A stretch of 64,000 nucleotides of DNA, taken from assembly GCF_001280505.1 (NCBI RefSeq), contig NZ_LBIO01000037.1, forward strand, positions 62,001 through 126,000, read 5' to 3'. Within the stretch, counting starts at the first letter, position 1. Every line of letters begins with the position of its first letter. This document shows positions 57,227 to 64,000 of this stretch, in pieces. Origin of the DNA: Mangrovimonas sp. TPBH4 (lineage in GTDB: Bacteria; Bacteroidota; Bacteroidia; Flavobacteriales; Flavobacteriaceae). A program made the translations under genes and the position numbers. The notes beneath the pieces are model-generated. The model was not told the origin of the DNA and made no database searches. It saw only the letters and a list, made by a program, of their open reading frames with translations.

Positions 57227-58558
57227 TTAGTTTAATAGGCTTTCTAACTTAAATTTAAAAACCATGGACTTTCCTCCGCGGTCCACCACCAATTTAATGT
57301 TGGTTTCCTCCTCGTCATAAAACCGCTGACTCAACTCTTGCAAAGTCATGGTATGGGTTCCTTTATTGTTAATGGACAAAATAACATCGCCCACCAACAA
57401 GCCCGCTTTAAAGGCCGGAGAATCCTCCCGCAATTCAACAATGGTATAAGCTGGTTTTAAAGCAAACTTATAAATTGTATTGAACATGACCCTGTTGGAA
57501 GCATTCTTTTCGCTATCCTCAGTAGCATAGTCAAAAACTGGTTCTTCCTCCTTAATAACCCGCACCCCATTTTGTTCCAGCACAATGCCGCTTTTGTTAT
57601 AATGAAACGGCTTCTTGAAGTTCCCGTTTTTTTTAATGGTCATTTTAAAATTGTGGTAATCCAAAACTATGTTGAAGCGTTTGAGCAATTCCCCTGAAAT
57701 ACTCCCGTTACGCTCTTTAAAATTCCTAGCCTCGGAAATTGCCACCGAATCGGGAAATGCCACATTAACTCTCTTTAGGTCAAACCCGCTGAGGGTGAAT
57801 CGTCTTACCTTGGAGCGTTTGCCATGAATATTTCCACTAAGTCCCTTTCCTAAAAAGTCCTCAAAGAAATTATCATCCTGGGGCAATATTTGTTGAGAGG
57901 TATCCTCAAAAAGCCACAAGGCATCACTACTTCCCGTATCCACCAATAATTTCACCGGTATTTCAACGGAATCCACACACACCATTGCATCTATATATGG
58001 CTTGTTCTTAAACAAAACCAAGTCTAAAGTCTCACAGTTCTTACATTTTTTATAGACATAGGTTTCGGGCTTATGAAGTTTTAAATATTTAGAGCTATAG
58101 TTAATTTCCACAATGAAGTCCTTAAAAACATCATAGCCTATAATACCGTGGATACTTACTCCCAATCGCGGAGTGAAATTGATGGAATTGTCAAAGACCA
58201 CATAAATATCCTGATTCACGTTAACCGCATCTCCTATTTTAAGCTTATTGTGGTTGGATTTTAGCGCCTCAATTTCACCATCTCCCCCAAGGCCTCTAAG
58301 ATAAATGCGCTCACCGTTATTGATATGCAAAGAATCCGAAAGATTGAAAATATTGAAGAGAATGGGCTTGCTAACTCCAGAGTCCAACAAAAATGACAAT
58401 TCCACCCCATTAACCTCCACAGGAATGATAATTAAGTTATTTATTAATTGAAATTTAACCTTGACATTATCTCGGGAAGGCATGTTAAAATTACCCTGGG
58501 CATTTAGGTTTATACCCAGCGTTAAGAAACACCATATAAAAACCCACCTAATTCGCAT
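57227..58558 (-). CDS. Retropepsin-like aspartyl protease with PDZ domain
   Basis: The 443-residue protein has a signal peptide (WVFIWCFLTLGINLNAQG), two aspartyl-protease-like repeats (SFLLDSGVSKP near 55 and LLVDTGSSDAL near 207, each with the Asp-(Ser/Thr)-Gly motif) and a C-terminal PDZ domain (about 365-440, with REDSPAFKAGLLVGDVILSIN). This combination is common in Bacteroidota and thought to be a periplasmic protease. Substrate unknown. It is alone on the minus strand. Confidence 0.88.
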   Translation of the reverse strand: MRIRWVFIWCFLTLGINLNAQGNFNMPSRDNVKVKFQLINNLIIIPVEVNGVELSFLLDSGVSKPILFNIFNLSDSLHINNGERIYLRGLGGDGEIEALKSNHNKLKIGDAVNVNQDIYVVFDNSINFTPRLGVSIHGIIGYDVFKDFIVEINYSSKYLKLHKPETYVYKKCKNCETLDLVLFKNKPYIDAMVCVDSVEIPVKLLVDTGSSDALWLFEDTSQQILPQDDNFFEDFLGKGLSGNIHGKRSKVRRFTLSGFDLKRVNVAFPDSVAISEARNFKERNGSISGELLKRFNIVLDYHNFKMTIKKNGNFKKPFHYNKSGIVLEQNGVRVIKEEEPVFDYATEDSEKNASNRVMFNTIYKFALKPAYTIVELREDSPAFKAGLLVGDVILSINNKGTHTMTLQELSQRFYDEEETNIKLVVDRGGKSMVFKFKLESLLN

Positions 58559-58678
58559 ATTAACTAATTGACTATATACAATTTACAACCTTTTGAGATA
58601 TTATCATTTTTTATGGTTTGTTTTTAAAAAAACTTTAAGATAATTTTCAGACCTTTGCCCTCTAAAATCAAGAAAACA

Positions 58679-59869
58679 ATGCCATCTATTTCAAAAAAAG
58701 GGCATGAAATGCCTGAATCCCCTATACGAAAACTTGTTCCTTACGCAGAGCAAGCCTATAAAGACGGAAAAACTGTCTATCACCTAAACATTGGCCAACC
58801 CGATATCAAAACTCCTGAAGTTGCGTTGGATGCCGTAAAGGTGCATTCATTGGATATTTTGGCCTATACACGCTCTGAAGGTTCTGAAGGGTACCGCAAA
58901 AAAATTGCAGACTACTACGAAAAAAACAATATTCACGTAAAACACGACGATATCATTGTAACCACCGGAGGTAGTGAGGCCCTTATGTTTGCTTTCGGAA
59001 GTATAATGGACCCAGACGATGAGATCATTATTCCAGAACCTTTTTACGCCAACTATAATGGCTTTTCAAAGGCTTCTGATATTAATATTGTGCCTGTTAT
59101 TTCTAAAATAGAGGACAACTTTGCTTTACCAGCCATTGAGGAGTTTGAAAAATTGATCACTCCAAAAACCAAGGCCATCTTAATATGTAACCCTGGAAAC
59201 CCTACTGGGTACTTATACTCAAAGGAAGAAATCCAACAATTGGCACAAATAGTCATTAAGCATGACCTCTTTTTAATTGCCGATGAAGTTTACCGCGAGT
59301 TTGTTTATGACGGTAATGCGTTCTATTCCATTATGCAGGAAGATAGCATAAAGGACCATGCCATAATGATCGACTCGGTTTCCAAGCGCTACAGCATGTG
59401 TGGTGCCAGGATTGGATATTTGGTTTCAAGGAACAAAACCGTTATTCAAACCGCTTTAAAGTTTGCCCAAGCACGTTTAAGTCCTCCAACTTTGGCGCAA
59501 ATTGCCAGTGAAGCGGCCCTTAACACGCCACAGAGCTATTTTGATGATGTGAATGAAGAATATGTACATCGTCGTAATACACTTATCAGAGAATTGGAAA
59601 AAATAGAAGGTGTAAAGGTAGCCAAACCCAATGGAGCATTCTACTGTATTGCAGAACTACCTATAGAAAACGCCGATAATTTTGCACAATGGCTTTTGGA
59701 AAAATTTGATGTTGATGGCGAAACCGTAATGGTGGCCCCTGCCGCAGGGTTCTATTCTACCCCAGGTGTTGGTCTTAACCAAATACGCATAGCTTACGTA
59801 CTTAATGAAAACAGTCTTGTCAAGGCTGTAAACATATTGAAAGAAGCCCTAAAAGTTTACAATAGCTAA
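58679..59869 (+). CDS. Pyridoxal-phosphate aminotransferase, class I/II
   Basis: The 396-residue enzyme (ATG 58679; an upstream TTG adds eight Lys-rich residues) is an aspartate-aminotransferase fold-type I protein: NPGNPTGYLY, DEVYREFVYDG, and the PLP-lysine motif SVSKRYSMCGARIGY. Likely an aspartate/aromatic aminotransferase; the exact substrate cannot be told. The murB ATG follows its stop immediately, so the two are co-transcribed. Confidence 0.92.
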   Translation: MPSISKKGHEMPESPIRKLVPYAEQAYKDGKTVYHLNIGQPDIKTPEVALDAVKVHSLDILAYTRSEGSEGYRKKIADYYEKNNIHVKHDDIIVTTGGSEALMFAFGSIMDPDDEIIIPEPFYANYNGFSKASDINIVPVISKIEDNFALPAIEEFEKLITPKTKAILICNPGNPTGYLYSKEEIQQLAQIVIKHDLFLIADEVYREFVYDGNAFYSIMQEDSIKDHAIMIDSVSKRYSMCGARIGYLVSRNKTVIQTALKFAQARLSPPTLAQIASEAALNTPQSYFDDVNEEYVHRRNTLIRELEKIEGVKVAKPNGAFYCIAELPIENADNFAQWLLEKFDVDGETVMVAPAAGFYSTPGVGLNQIRIAYVLNENSLVKAVNILKEALKVYNS

Positions 59870-60883
59870 ATGCTTATAGAACAAAATATATCCCTAAAGC
59901 CCTACAACACTTTTGGCATTGATGTTTCTGCTCACCACTTTGTGTCCGTGGCTTCATTGGAAGCTCTCAAAAGTGTTTTGGTAAACAACCAAGATTCCAA
60001 ACCATTTATTTTGGGGGGCGGCAGCAATATGCTTCTTACCAAAGACATAAAGGATTTGGTAATTCATGTCAATTTAAAGGGAATAGAAATTGTTGAAGAC
60101 AAGGACAACCATGTTTTAGTAAAGGCCTATGCTGGGGAAAACTGGCATGAGTTTGTACTATGGTGTTTAGACCGTGGTTTTGGAGGTGTAGAAAACCTGT
60201 CCTTGATACCGGGAAATATAGGAACGGCACCTATTCAAAATATTGGTGCTTATGGTGTAGAACTAAAGGACGTGTTTGAAAGATGCGAAGCTATTGACAT
60301 CAACACCCAGGAGCTTGTAAGTTTTTCAAAGGAAGAATGTCGGTTTGGATATCGCGAATCCTATTTCAAGCAGGAAGCTAAAGGACGCTTTATCATTTGT
60401 AGTGTCACTTTAAAATTAACCAAAGAAAAGCACAATCTTCGCACTGAATATGGAGCCATTAAAGGGCAATTGGAACAAGACAATATTACAACGCCAAGTA
60501 TTAGGGACATTTCCAATGCCGTAATAGCCATAAGGGAAAGCAAACTGCCCAACCCCAAAGAAATTGGCAATAGCGGTAGTTTCTTTAAAAACCCTGTGAT
60601 TTCAAAAGAGCATTTTAAACAATTACAGGAAAACTTCCCAAACATACCAAGCTATGTTGTCTCTAAAGAGAAGGTTAAAGTGCCTGCGGGATGGCTTATT
60701 GAAACCGCTGGATTTAAGGGAAAAACCTTTGGAACCTATGGAGTCCATAAGCAACAGGCTTTGGTTTTGGTAAATTATGGTGGTGCGAAGGGCCAAGATA
60801 TTTTGGAACTTGCACAACTTATTCAGGACACTGTTCAAAGACTTTTCGGAATCGCTATAGAGATGGAAGTCAACATTATATAA
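59870..60883 (+). CDS. murB: UDP-N-acetylenolpyruvoylglucosamine reductase
   Basis: Reduces UDP-GlcNAc-enolpyruvate to UDP-MurNAc with FAD and NADPH in the cytoplasm. The 337-residue type I MurB has the FAD-binding motif ILGGGSNMLLTKD (47-59), IPGNIGTAPIQNIGAYG (113-129) and the catalytic Ser237 in GNSGSFFKNP. Length and C-terminus are normal. It starts directly after the aminotransferase stop. Confidence 0.96.
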   Translation: MLIEQNISLKPYNTFGIDVSAHHFVSVASLEALKSVLVNNQDSKPFILGGGSNMLLTKDIKDLVIHVNLKGIEIVEDKDNHVLVKAYAGENWHEFVLWCLDRGFGGVENLSLIPGNIGTAPIQNIGAYGVELKDVFERCEAIDINTQELVSFSKEECRFGYRESYFKQEAKGRFIICSVTLKLTKEKHNLRTEYGAIKGQLEQDNITTPSIRDISNAVIAIRESKLPNPKEIGNSGSFFKNPVISKEHFKQLQENFPNIPSYVVSKEKVKVPAGWLIETAGFKGKTFGTYGVHKQQALVLVNYGGAKGQDILELAQLIQDTVQRLFGIAIEMEVNII

Positions 60884-60885
60884 AA

Positions 60886-60909
60886 GAAGCCCCGATCTTT
60901 CGGGGCTTC
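60886..60909 (+). terminator. Terminator of murB
   Basis: A perfect 10-base stem GAAGCCCCGA/TCGGGGCTTC with four-base loop, three bases after the stop codon. The following bases are only partly T-rich. Confidence 0.75.
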
Positions 60910-61113
60910 CCTTCTATAGTAAATGTAATTGCGCTATTAACCTTTATCTGTTTAGGAAAGAAAACATTTTAACTATAGTATCTTTTAAAAGGTTTTTCAG
61001 CAATGTTTGTAATAGTAATATTTTGCTATTTTTACTACCTTTATTTATATACGTTTTAAAGAAGACTTTTAGATGTCACTGAAGTACTCTTAAAACCTTA
61101 ATACACAAACCTT

Positions 61114-61644
61114 TTGAGCACATCTATTGAGCAGCATATTGTCGAACTTTTAGAAAAAGAAGACAAAACCGCCATAAATTTACTCTATAAATATTATAGC
61201 GATAGTCTTTATGGTGTCATATTAAAGGTCACAAACGATGAAGAACTTGCACAGGATGCCCTCCAGGAAACCTTTGTGAAAGTTTGGAAAAACGCTAAAA
61301 AATACGACCCCAAAAAAGCAAAACTGTTTACTTGGTTATACCGAATTGCCAGAAACACAGCCATCGACAAATTGCGAAGTTTCAACAATCGGTTTGAAAA
61401 GGAAGTCCAAATCGATCAATCCAACGTATATATATTACCAACAGCAAGTTTAAACCAAGATGTCCTTGATTTGAAAGAGCACGTTGGAAGATTGGACGAG
61501 AAGTACCAGATTGTATTGAAAGCCTTATTTTTTGAAGGCATGACGCAGCAGGAAGCCAGTGAAGAACTGGACATTCCCTTAGGTACCATAAAGTCTAGAT
61601 TAAAAATTGGACTTAGAGAATTGAAAAAACTTTATGTTCATTAA
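61114..61644 (+). CDS. ECF-type RNA polymerase sigma factor
   Basis: The 176-residue protein has sigma region 2 (about 20-90, with DEELAQDALQETFVKVWKN) and region 4 (about 120-172, with GMTQQEASEELDIPLGTIKSRLKIG). It starts at TTG (61114): no ATG or GTG gives a full region 2. The anti-sigma gene overlaps its stop by one base. It probably controls its own operon and an envelope regulon; the -7 box was not found with confidence. Confidence 0.9.
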   Translation: MSTSIEQHIVELLEKEDKTAINLLYKYYSDSLYGVILKVTNDEELAQDALQETFVKVWKNAKKYDPKKAKLFTWLYRIARNTAIDKLRSFNNRFEKEVQIDQSNVYILPTASLNQDVLDLKEHVGRLDEKYQIVLKALFFEGMTQQEASEELDIPLGTIKSRLKIGLRELKKLYVH

Positions 61645-62477
61645 TGCAAAAAGCAATGGAAACAACATTACAATCTTTCTTGAAGTCTGACCTATTGGAT
61701 AAGTACATCCTAGGAACAGCTGATGCTTCGGAGATTTTAGAAGTAGAACATTTTATTTCCAAATACCCAGAAGCCCATGACGAGTACATTAGATTGCAGG
61801 ACAATTTAGAAATCCTTGCTAAATCCAATGCTGTTGAAGCTCCCCAGTTCATTTTGGATTCCATTCACAAAACCATCGAAAAAGAGGAAATCAAAAAGGA
61901 GACACCTGTTATCAGTTTGACACACACCCATGTAAGACGCAAAAAAACTTGGTATCGCTATAGTATTGCTGCAAGCATCGTAGCCTTTATCTTTGCTAGT
62001 GCCGCATTTTTACTGTACCAGCAGAACATCCTTTTAAAACAGGAAAACCAAGTGGTTGTGGATGAAATATTTGATTTGAGAAATGACATCCACGATAACA
62101 ATGAAAAACTGGACAACCTCATGAGGCAATTCATGAAACTGAACAACCCAGAAACTGAAAAGTACGTGTTACGTGGCAATGATAGAGCTAAAGACTTAAA
62201 AACTGTAGCCTACATTAATGCCGTAGACAAAACCTCCATGATTGACGTAGTCTCCCTTCCACAACTACCGGAAGACCAGACCTATCAAATTTGGGCCGAA
62301 TTACAGGGAAAAATGGTTAACCTAGGTATTTTGGACGCTTCAGACCGCAAATTAAAACCAATTCCTTATATGGAGGATGCCTTAGGACTTAGCATTACCA
62401 TAGAACCCAAGGAAGGCCATGGCAATACTGCTTCCGCAGAAAACGAAGTCGCTGAAATCTCTTTGAAAAACAATTAA
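61644..62477 (+). CDS. Membrane anti-sigma factor (RskA-like)
   Basis: The 277-residue protein has a cytoplasmic N-terminal sigma-binding part (about 1-95), one membrane helix (about 108-128, YSIAASIVAFIFASAAFLLY), a short coiled coil and a C-terminal RskA-like domain (LPEDQTYQIWAELQGKMVNLG near 210-230). It would hold the sigma factor inactive until a signal at the envelope. Start codon ATG overlaps the sigma stop; a second Met lies four codons on. Confidence 0.88.
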   Translation: MQKAMETTLQSFLKSDLLDKYILGTADASEILEVEHFISKYPEAHDEYIRLQDNLEILAKSNAVEAPQFILDSIHKTIEKEEIKKETPVISLTHTHVRRKKTWYRYSIAASIVAFIFASAAFLLYQQNILLKQENQVVVDEIFDLRNDIHDNNEKLDNLMRQFMKLNNPETEKYVLRGNDRAKDLKTVAYINAVDKTSMIDVVSLPQLPEDQTYQIWAELQGKMVNLGILDASDRKLKPIPYMEDALGLSITIEPKEGHGNTASAENEVAEISLKNN

Positions 62478-62497
62478 ATAATTAATTGTACAGAAAT

Positions 62498-62524
62498 AAA
62501 AACCTCGGATGTTCCGAGGTTTTT
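62498..62524. terminator. Bidirectional terminator
   Basis: AAAAACCTCGGA pairs with TCCGAGGTTTTT around a three-base loop, with A/T-rich flanks, between the anti-sigma and aquaporin genes. Confidence 0.9.
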
Positions 62525-62529
62525 ATTTT

Positions 62530-63231
62530 TTATTCCAATTCCACATCAGGCTTTTCAAAAAGTGCTTTATGAATAAAACCTGCCACTACGGCTCCCAAAA
62601 TAGGCGCTACCCAAAACATCCATAATTGAGATATATAAGCCCCAGTTGCAAACAAGGCCTGACTCGTAGATCGGGCTGGATTTACTGAGGTATTGGTGAT
62701 GGGAATACTGATTAAATGAATCAATGTTAAGGCTAACCCAATCGCTATAGGTGCAAATCCTTTAGGAGCTCTCTCATTGGTACTTCCCAAAATGATCAAT
62801 AAGAAAAATAGGGTAAGTATAAATTCGGCCACAAACCCAGATAGCTTGGAATAGCCTCCTGGAGACAACTCTCCATAGCCATTGGCTGCAAAACTCCCCA
62901 CGTCTGTAAAATTGGGCTGTCCAGAAACAATGATATACAACACTCCCGCAGCAGCAATGCCCCCAATAATTTGAGCAGCAAGATAACCAACCAAATCTTG
63001 AGCAGGAAATTTTCCTCCAGCCCACAACCCAAAAGTTACCGCCGGATTAAAATGCCCCCCGGAAATATGACCAACAGCAAAGGCCATGGTAAGCACGGTG
63101 AGTCCAAAGGCCAAAGCCACTCCTGCAAACCCAATACCCAAATCAGGAAAAGCGGCTGCAAAAATGGCACTGCCGCACCCTCCAAAAACCAACCAAAAGG
63201 TTCCAAAAAACTCAGCAAGTATTTTTTTCAT
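62530..63231 (-). CDS. aqpZ: Aquaporin Z-type water channel
   Basis: The 233-residue protein has six membrane helices and two NPA motifs (62-64 in GGHFNPAV and 184-186 in NTSVNPARS). The residues expected for the narrow filter of AqpZ (Phe42, His172, Thr181, Arg187) are present, indicating a water-selective pore rather than glycerol transport. It is alone on the minus strand. Confidence 0.95.
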   Translation of the reverse strand: MKKILAEFFGTFWLVFGGCGSAIFAAAFPDLGIGFAGVALAFGLTVLTMAFAVGHISGGHFNPAVTFGLWAGGKFPAQDLVGYLAAQIIGGIAAAGVLYIIVSGQPNFTDVGSFAANGYGELSPGGYSKLSGFVAEFILTLFFLLIILGSTNERAPKGFAPIAIGLALTLIHLISIPITNTSVNPARSTSQALFATGAYISQLWMFWVAPILGAVVAGFIHKALFEKPDVELE

Positions 63232-63372
63232 AAGTTATAGTGTTAATAGTTAGTGTTTTAAATTTAACATTATTTTTCTTTCCATGTAACCTCTTGACAC
63301 AAAATCCCCAAACAAACTACCAACAGTTGTTAACATCTGCCTGTAGAATTAGTCAGTTTACATCAAAATCTT

Positions 63373-63380
63373 TACCTTTG
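63373..63380 (+). promoter_or_regulatory. -7 box of the small Cys-rich protein gene
   Basis: TACCTTTG matches TAnnTTTG exactly; transcription would start about ten bases before the ATG at 63397. Confidence 0.45.
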
Positions 63381-63396
63381 CAGAAACTTTTTACGC

Positions 63397-63600
63397 ATGA
63401 AATTGTTACTCATTACACTAATCCTTTTAGGATTGGGAATCGCAGGAATTGCCATAAAAATATGGGCTAAAAAGGATGGCAAATTTGCCGGGACATGTGC
63501 TAGCCAAAACCCAATGCTTAACAAAAGTGGTGAAGCTTGTGGTTTTTGTGGAAAGACCCCAGACCAATTTGATAACTGCAACGAACCTCAACACTCCTAA
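63397..63600 (+). CDS. Small membrane-anchored Cys-rich protein
   Basis: The 67-residue protein has one N-terminal hydrophobic helix (3-23) and four cysteines: Cys34, the CxxC pair Cys48/Cys51 (CGFCG) and Cys61. Homologues in Flavobacteriia are annotated as membrane or secreted protein. The Cys set could bind zinc or an iron-sulfur centre, or form disulfides; function unknown. The glycosyltransferase gene starts six bases after its stop. Confidence 0.75.
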   Translation: MKLLLITLILLGLGIAGIAIKIWAKKDGKFAGTCASQNPMLNKSGEACGFCGKTPDQFDNCNEPQHS

Positions 63601-63606
63601 TTTTTA

Positions 63607-64000
63607 ATGCTGATATTTGATATCCTATTCTACAGCTTTATTGTAGTTATCATTGTTCAAGCGTTTTATTATTTAGGGATTTTTCAAAAGTTTTCTTTTT
63701 CAAAAGCACCAAAAGGCTCCCCGAAGAGTTTTCCGGTATCGGTGATCATCTGTGCTAAAAATGAAGCGCAGAACCTTAGAGAATTCCTTCCTTCCATACT
63801 GCAACAGGACTACCCCAATTTTGAAGTGGTTCTTATCAACGATAGTTCCAATGACGACACATTGGAAGTCATGGAAACATTCAAAACCACCTATGACTTC
63901 ATTAAAATTGTAGACGTTAAAAACGTTGAAGCCTTTTGGGGCAACAAAAAATATGCGCTTACCCTAGGTATAAAAGCCGCAAAAAATAAACATCTATTAT
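63607..64000 (+). CDS. Family 2 glycosyltransferase (partial, N-terminal)
   Basis: 131 codons are open to the window edge. The product has an N-terminal membrane helix (about 7-27) and a GT2 fold start: VSVIICAKNEAQNLREFLPS and EVVLINDSSNDDTLEVM with the Asp/Ser nucleotide-sugar site. It is likely an inner-membrane glycosyltransferase of cell-envelope polysaccharide or glycolipid synthesis. The C-terminus is outside the window. Confidence 0.88.
   Translation, partial: MLIFDILFYSFIVVIIVQAFYYLGIFQKFSFSKAPKGSPKSFPVSVIICAKNEAQNLREFLPSILQQDYPNFEVVLINDSSNDDTLEVMETFKTTYDFIKIVDVKNVEAFWGNKKYALTLGIKAAKNKHLL

Noticed and set aside
1..64000. tRNA or rRNA genes
   Set aside because: No cloverleaf with CCA-end or TTCGA-type arm and no rRNA sequence was found in the gene-free gaps on either strand.

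Overview
The window is chromosomal DNA of a marine-type Bacteroidota, most likely a member of the Flavobacteriaceae. The grounds are: SusC/SusD outer-membrane pairs, many TonB-dependent receptors with carboxypeptidase-regulatory-like N-termini, an exosortase F pair, HYC_CC_PP and DUF6515 proteins, S1 sulfatases, AT-rich intergenic DNA, and promoters of the Bacteroidota form (TTG, about 19 bases, TAnnTTTG) instead of sigma-70 type -35/-10 boxes. No rRNA, tRNA, CRISPR array, prophage or insertion sequence was seen.

Layout. (1) 1-10067: xylose/xylooligosaccharide locus. On the minus strand, xylB-xylA-SusC-SusD-surface lipoprotein (cut by the window edge) form one operon; divergent from it is a Nudix-fold repressor-like regulator with a degenerate Nudix box. 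(2) 10148-19700: minus-strand locus with a sodium-solute symporter, acyl-CoA ligase, exported alpha/beta hydrolase, a helical-repeat protein of unknown role, a TonB-dependent receptor, a second hydrolase and a 3-hydroxybutyrate dehydrogenase-like enzyme. Together they look like uptake and breakdown of a 3-hydroxyacid ester. (3) 19905-23015: metal (probably copper) island: HYC_CC_PP protein, TonB receptor, heavy-metal-associated domain protein. (4) 23073-27595: exosortase F pair, GAF/fRMsr protein, lone MacB-type permease, purH. (5) 27786-33376: mreB-mreC-mreD-PBP2-rodA elongasome operon.

(6) 33527-38585: DUF502 protein and a run of exported envelope proteins (beta-barrel, Omp85-type barrel, DUF2092, DUF6515). 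(7) 38667-43461: alcohol dehydrogenase without the structural zinc lobe, exported unknowns, a FUSC protein, a DUF1801 protein. (8) 43975-52862: accessory locus with two paralogous sulfatases around an exported HAD phosphatase-like protein and a DUF1254/DUF1214 protein, followed by three outer-membrane barrels, one a phosphate-selective-porin (OprP/O) homologue. It has no SusC/SusD pair and is the best candidate here for an undescribed system. (9) 53073-64000: housekeeping genes: valS, DUF1573, PDZ/aspartyl protease, aminotransferase-murB, ECF sigma/anti-sigma pair, aquaporin, a small cysteine-rich membrane protein and the start of a family 2 glycosyltransferase.

All functional calls come from reading the translated sequence; no database search was run. 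Promoter and operator calls are by eye and carry lower confidence.
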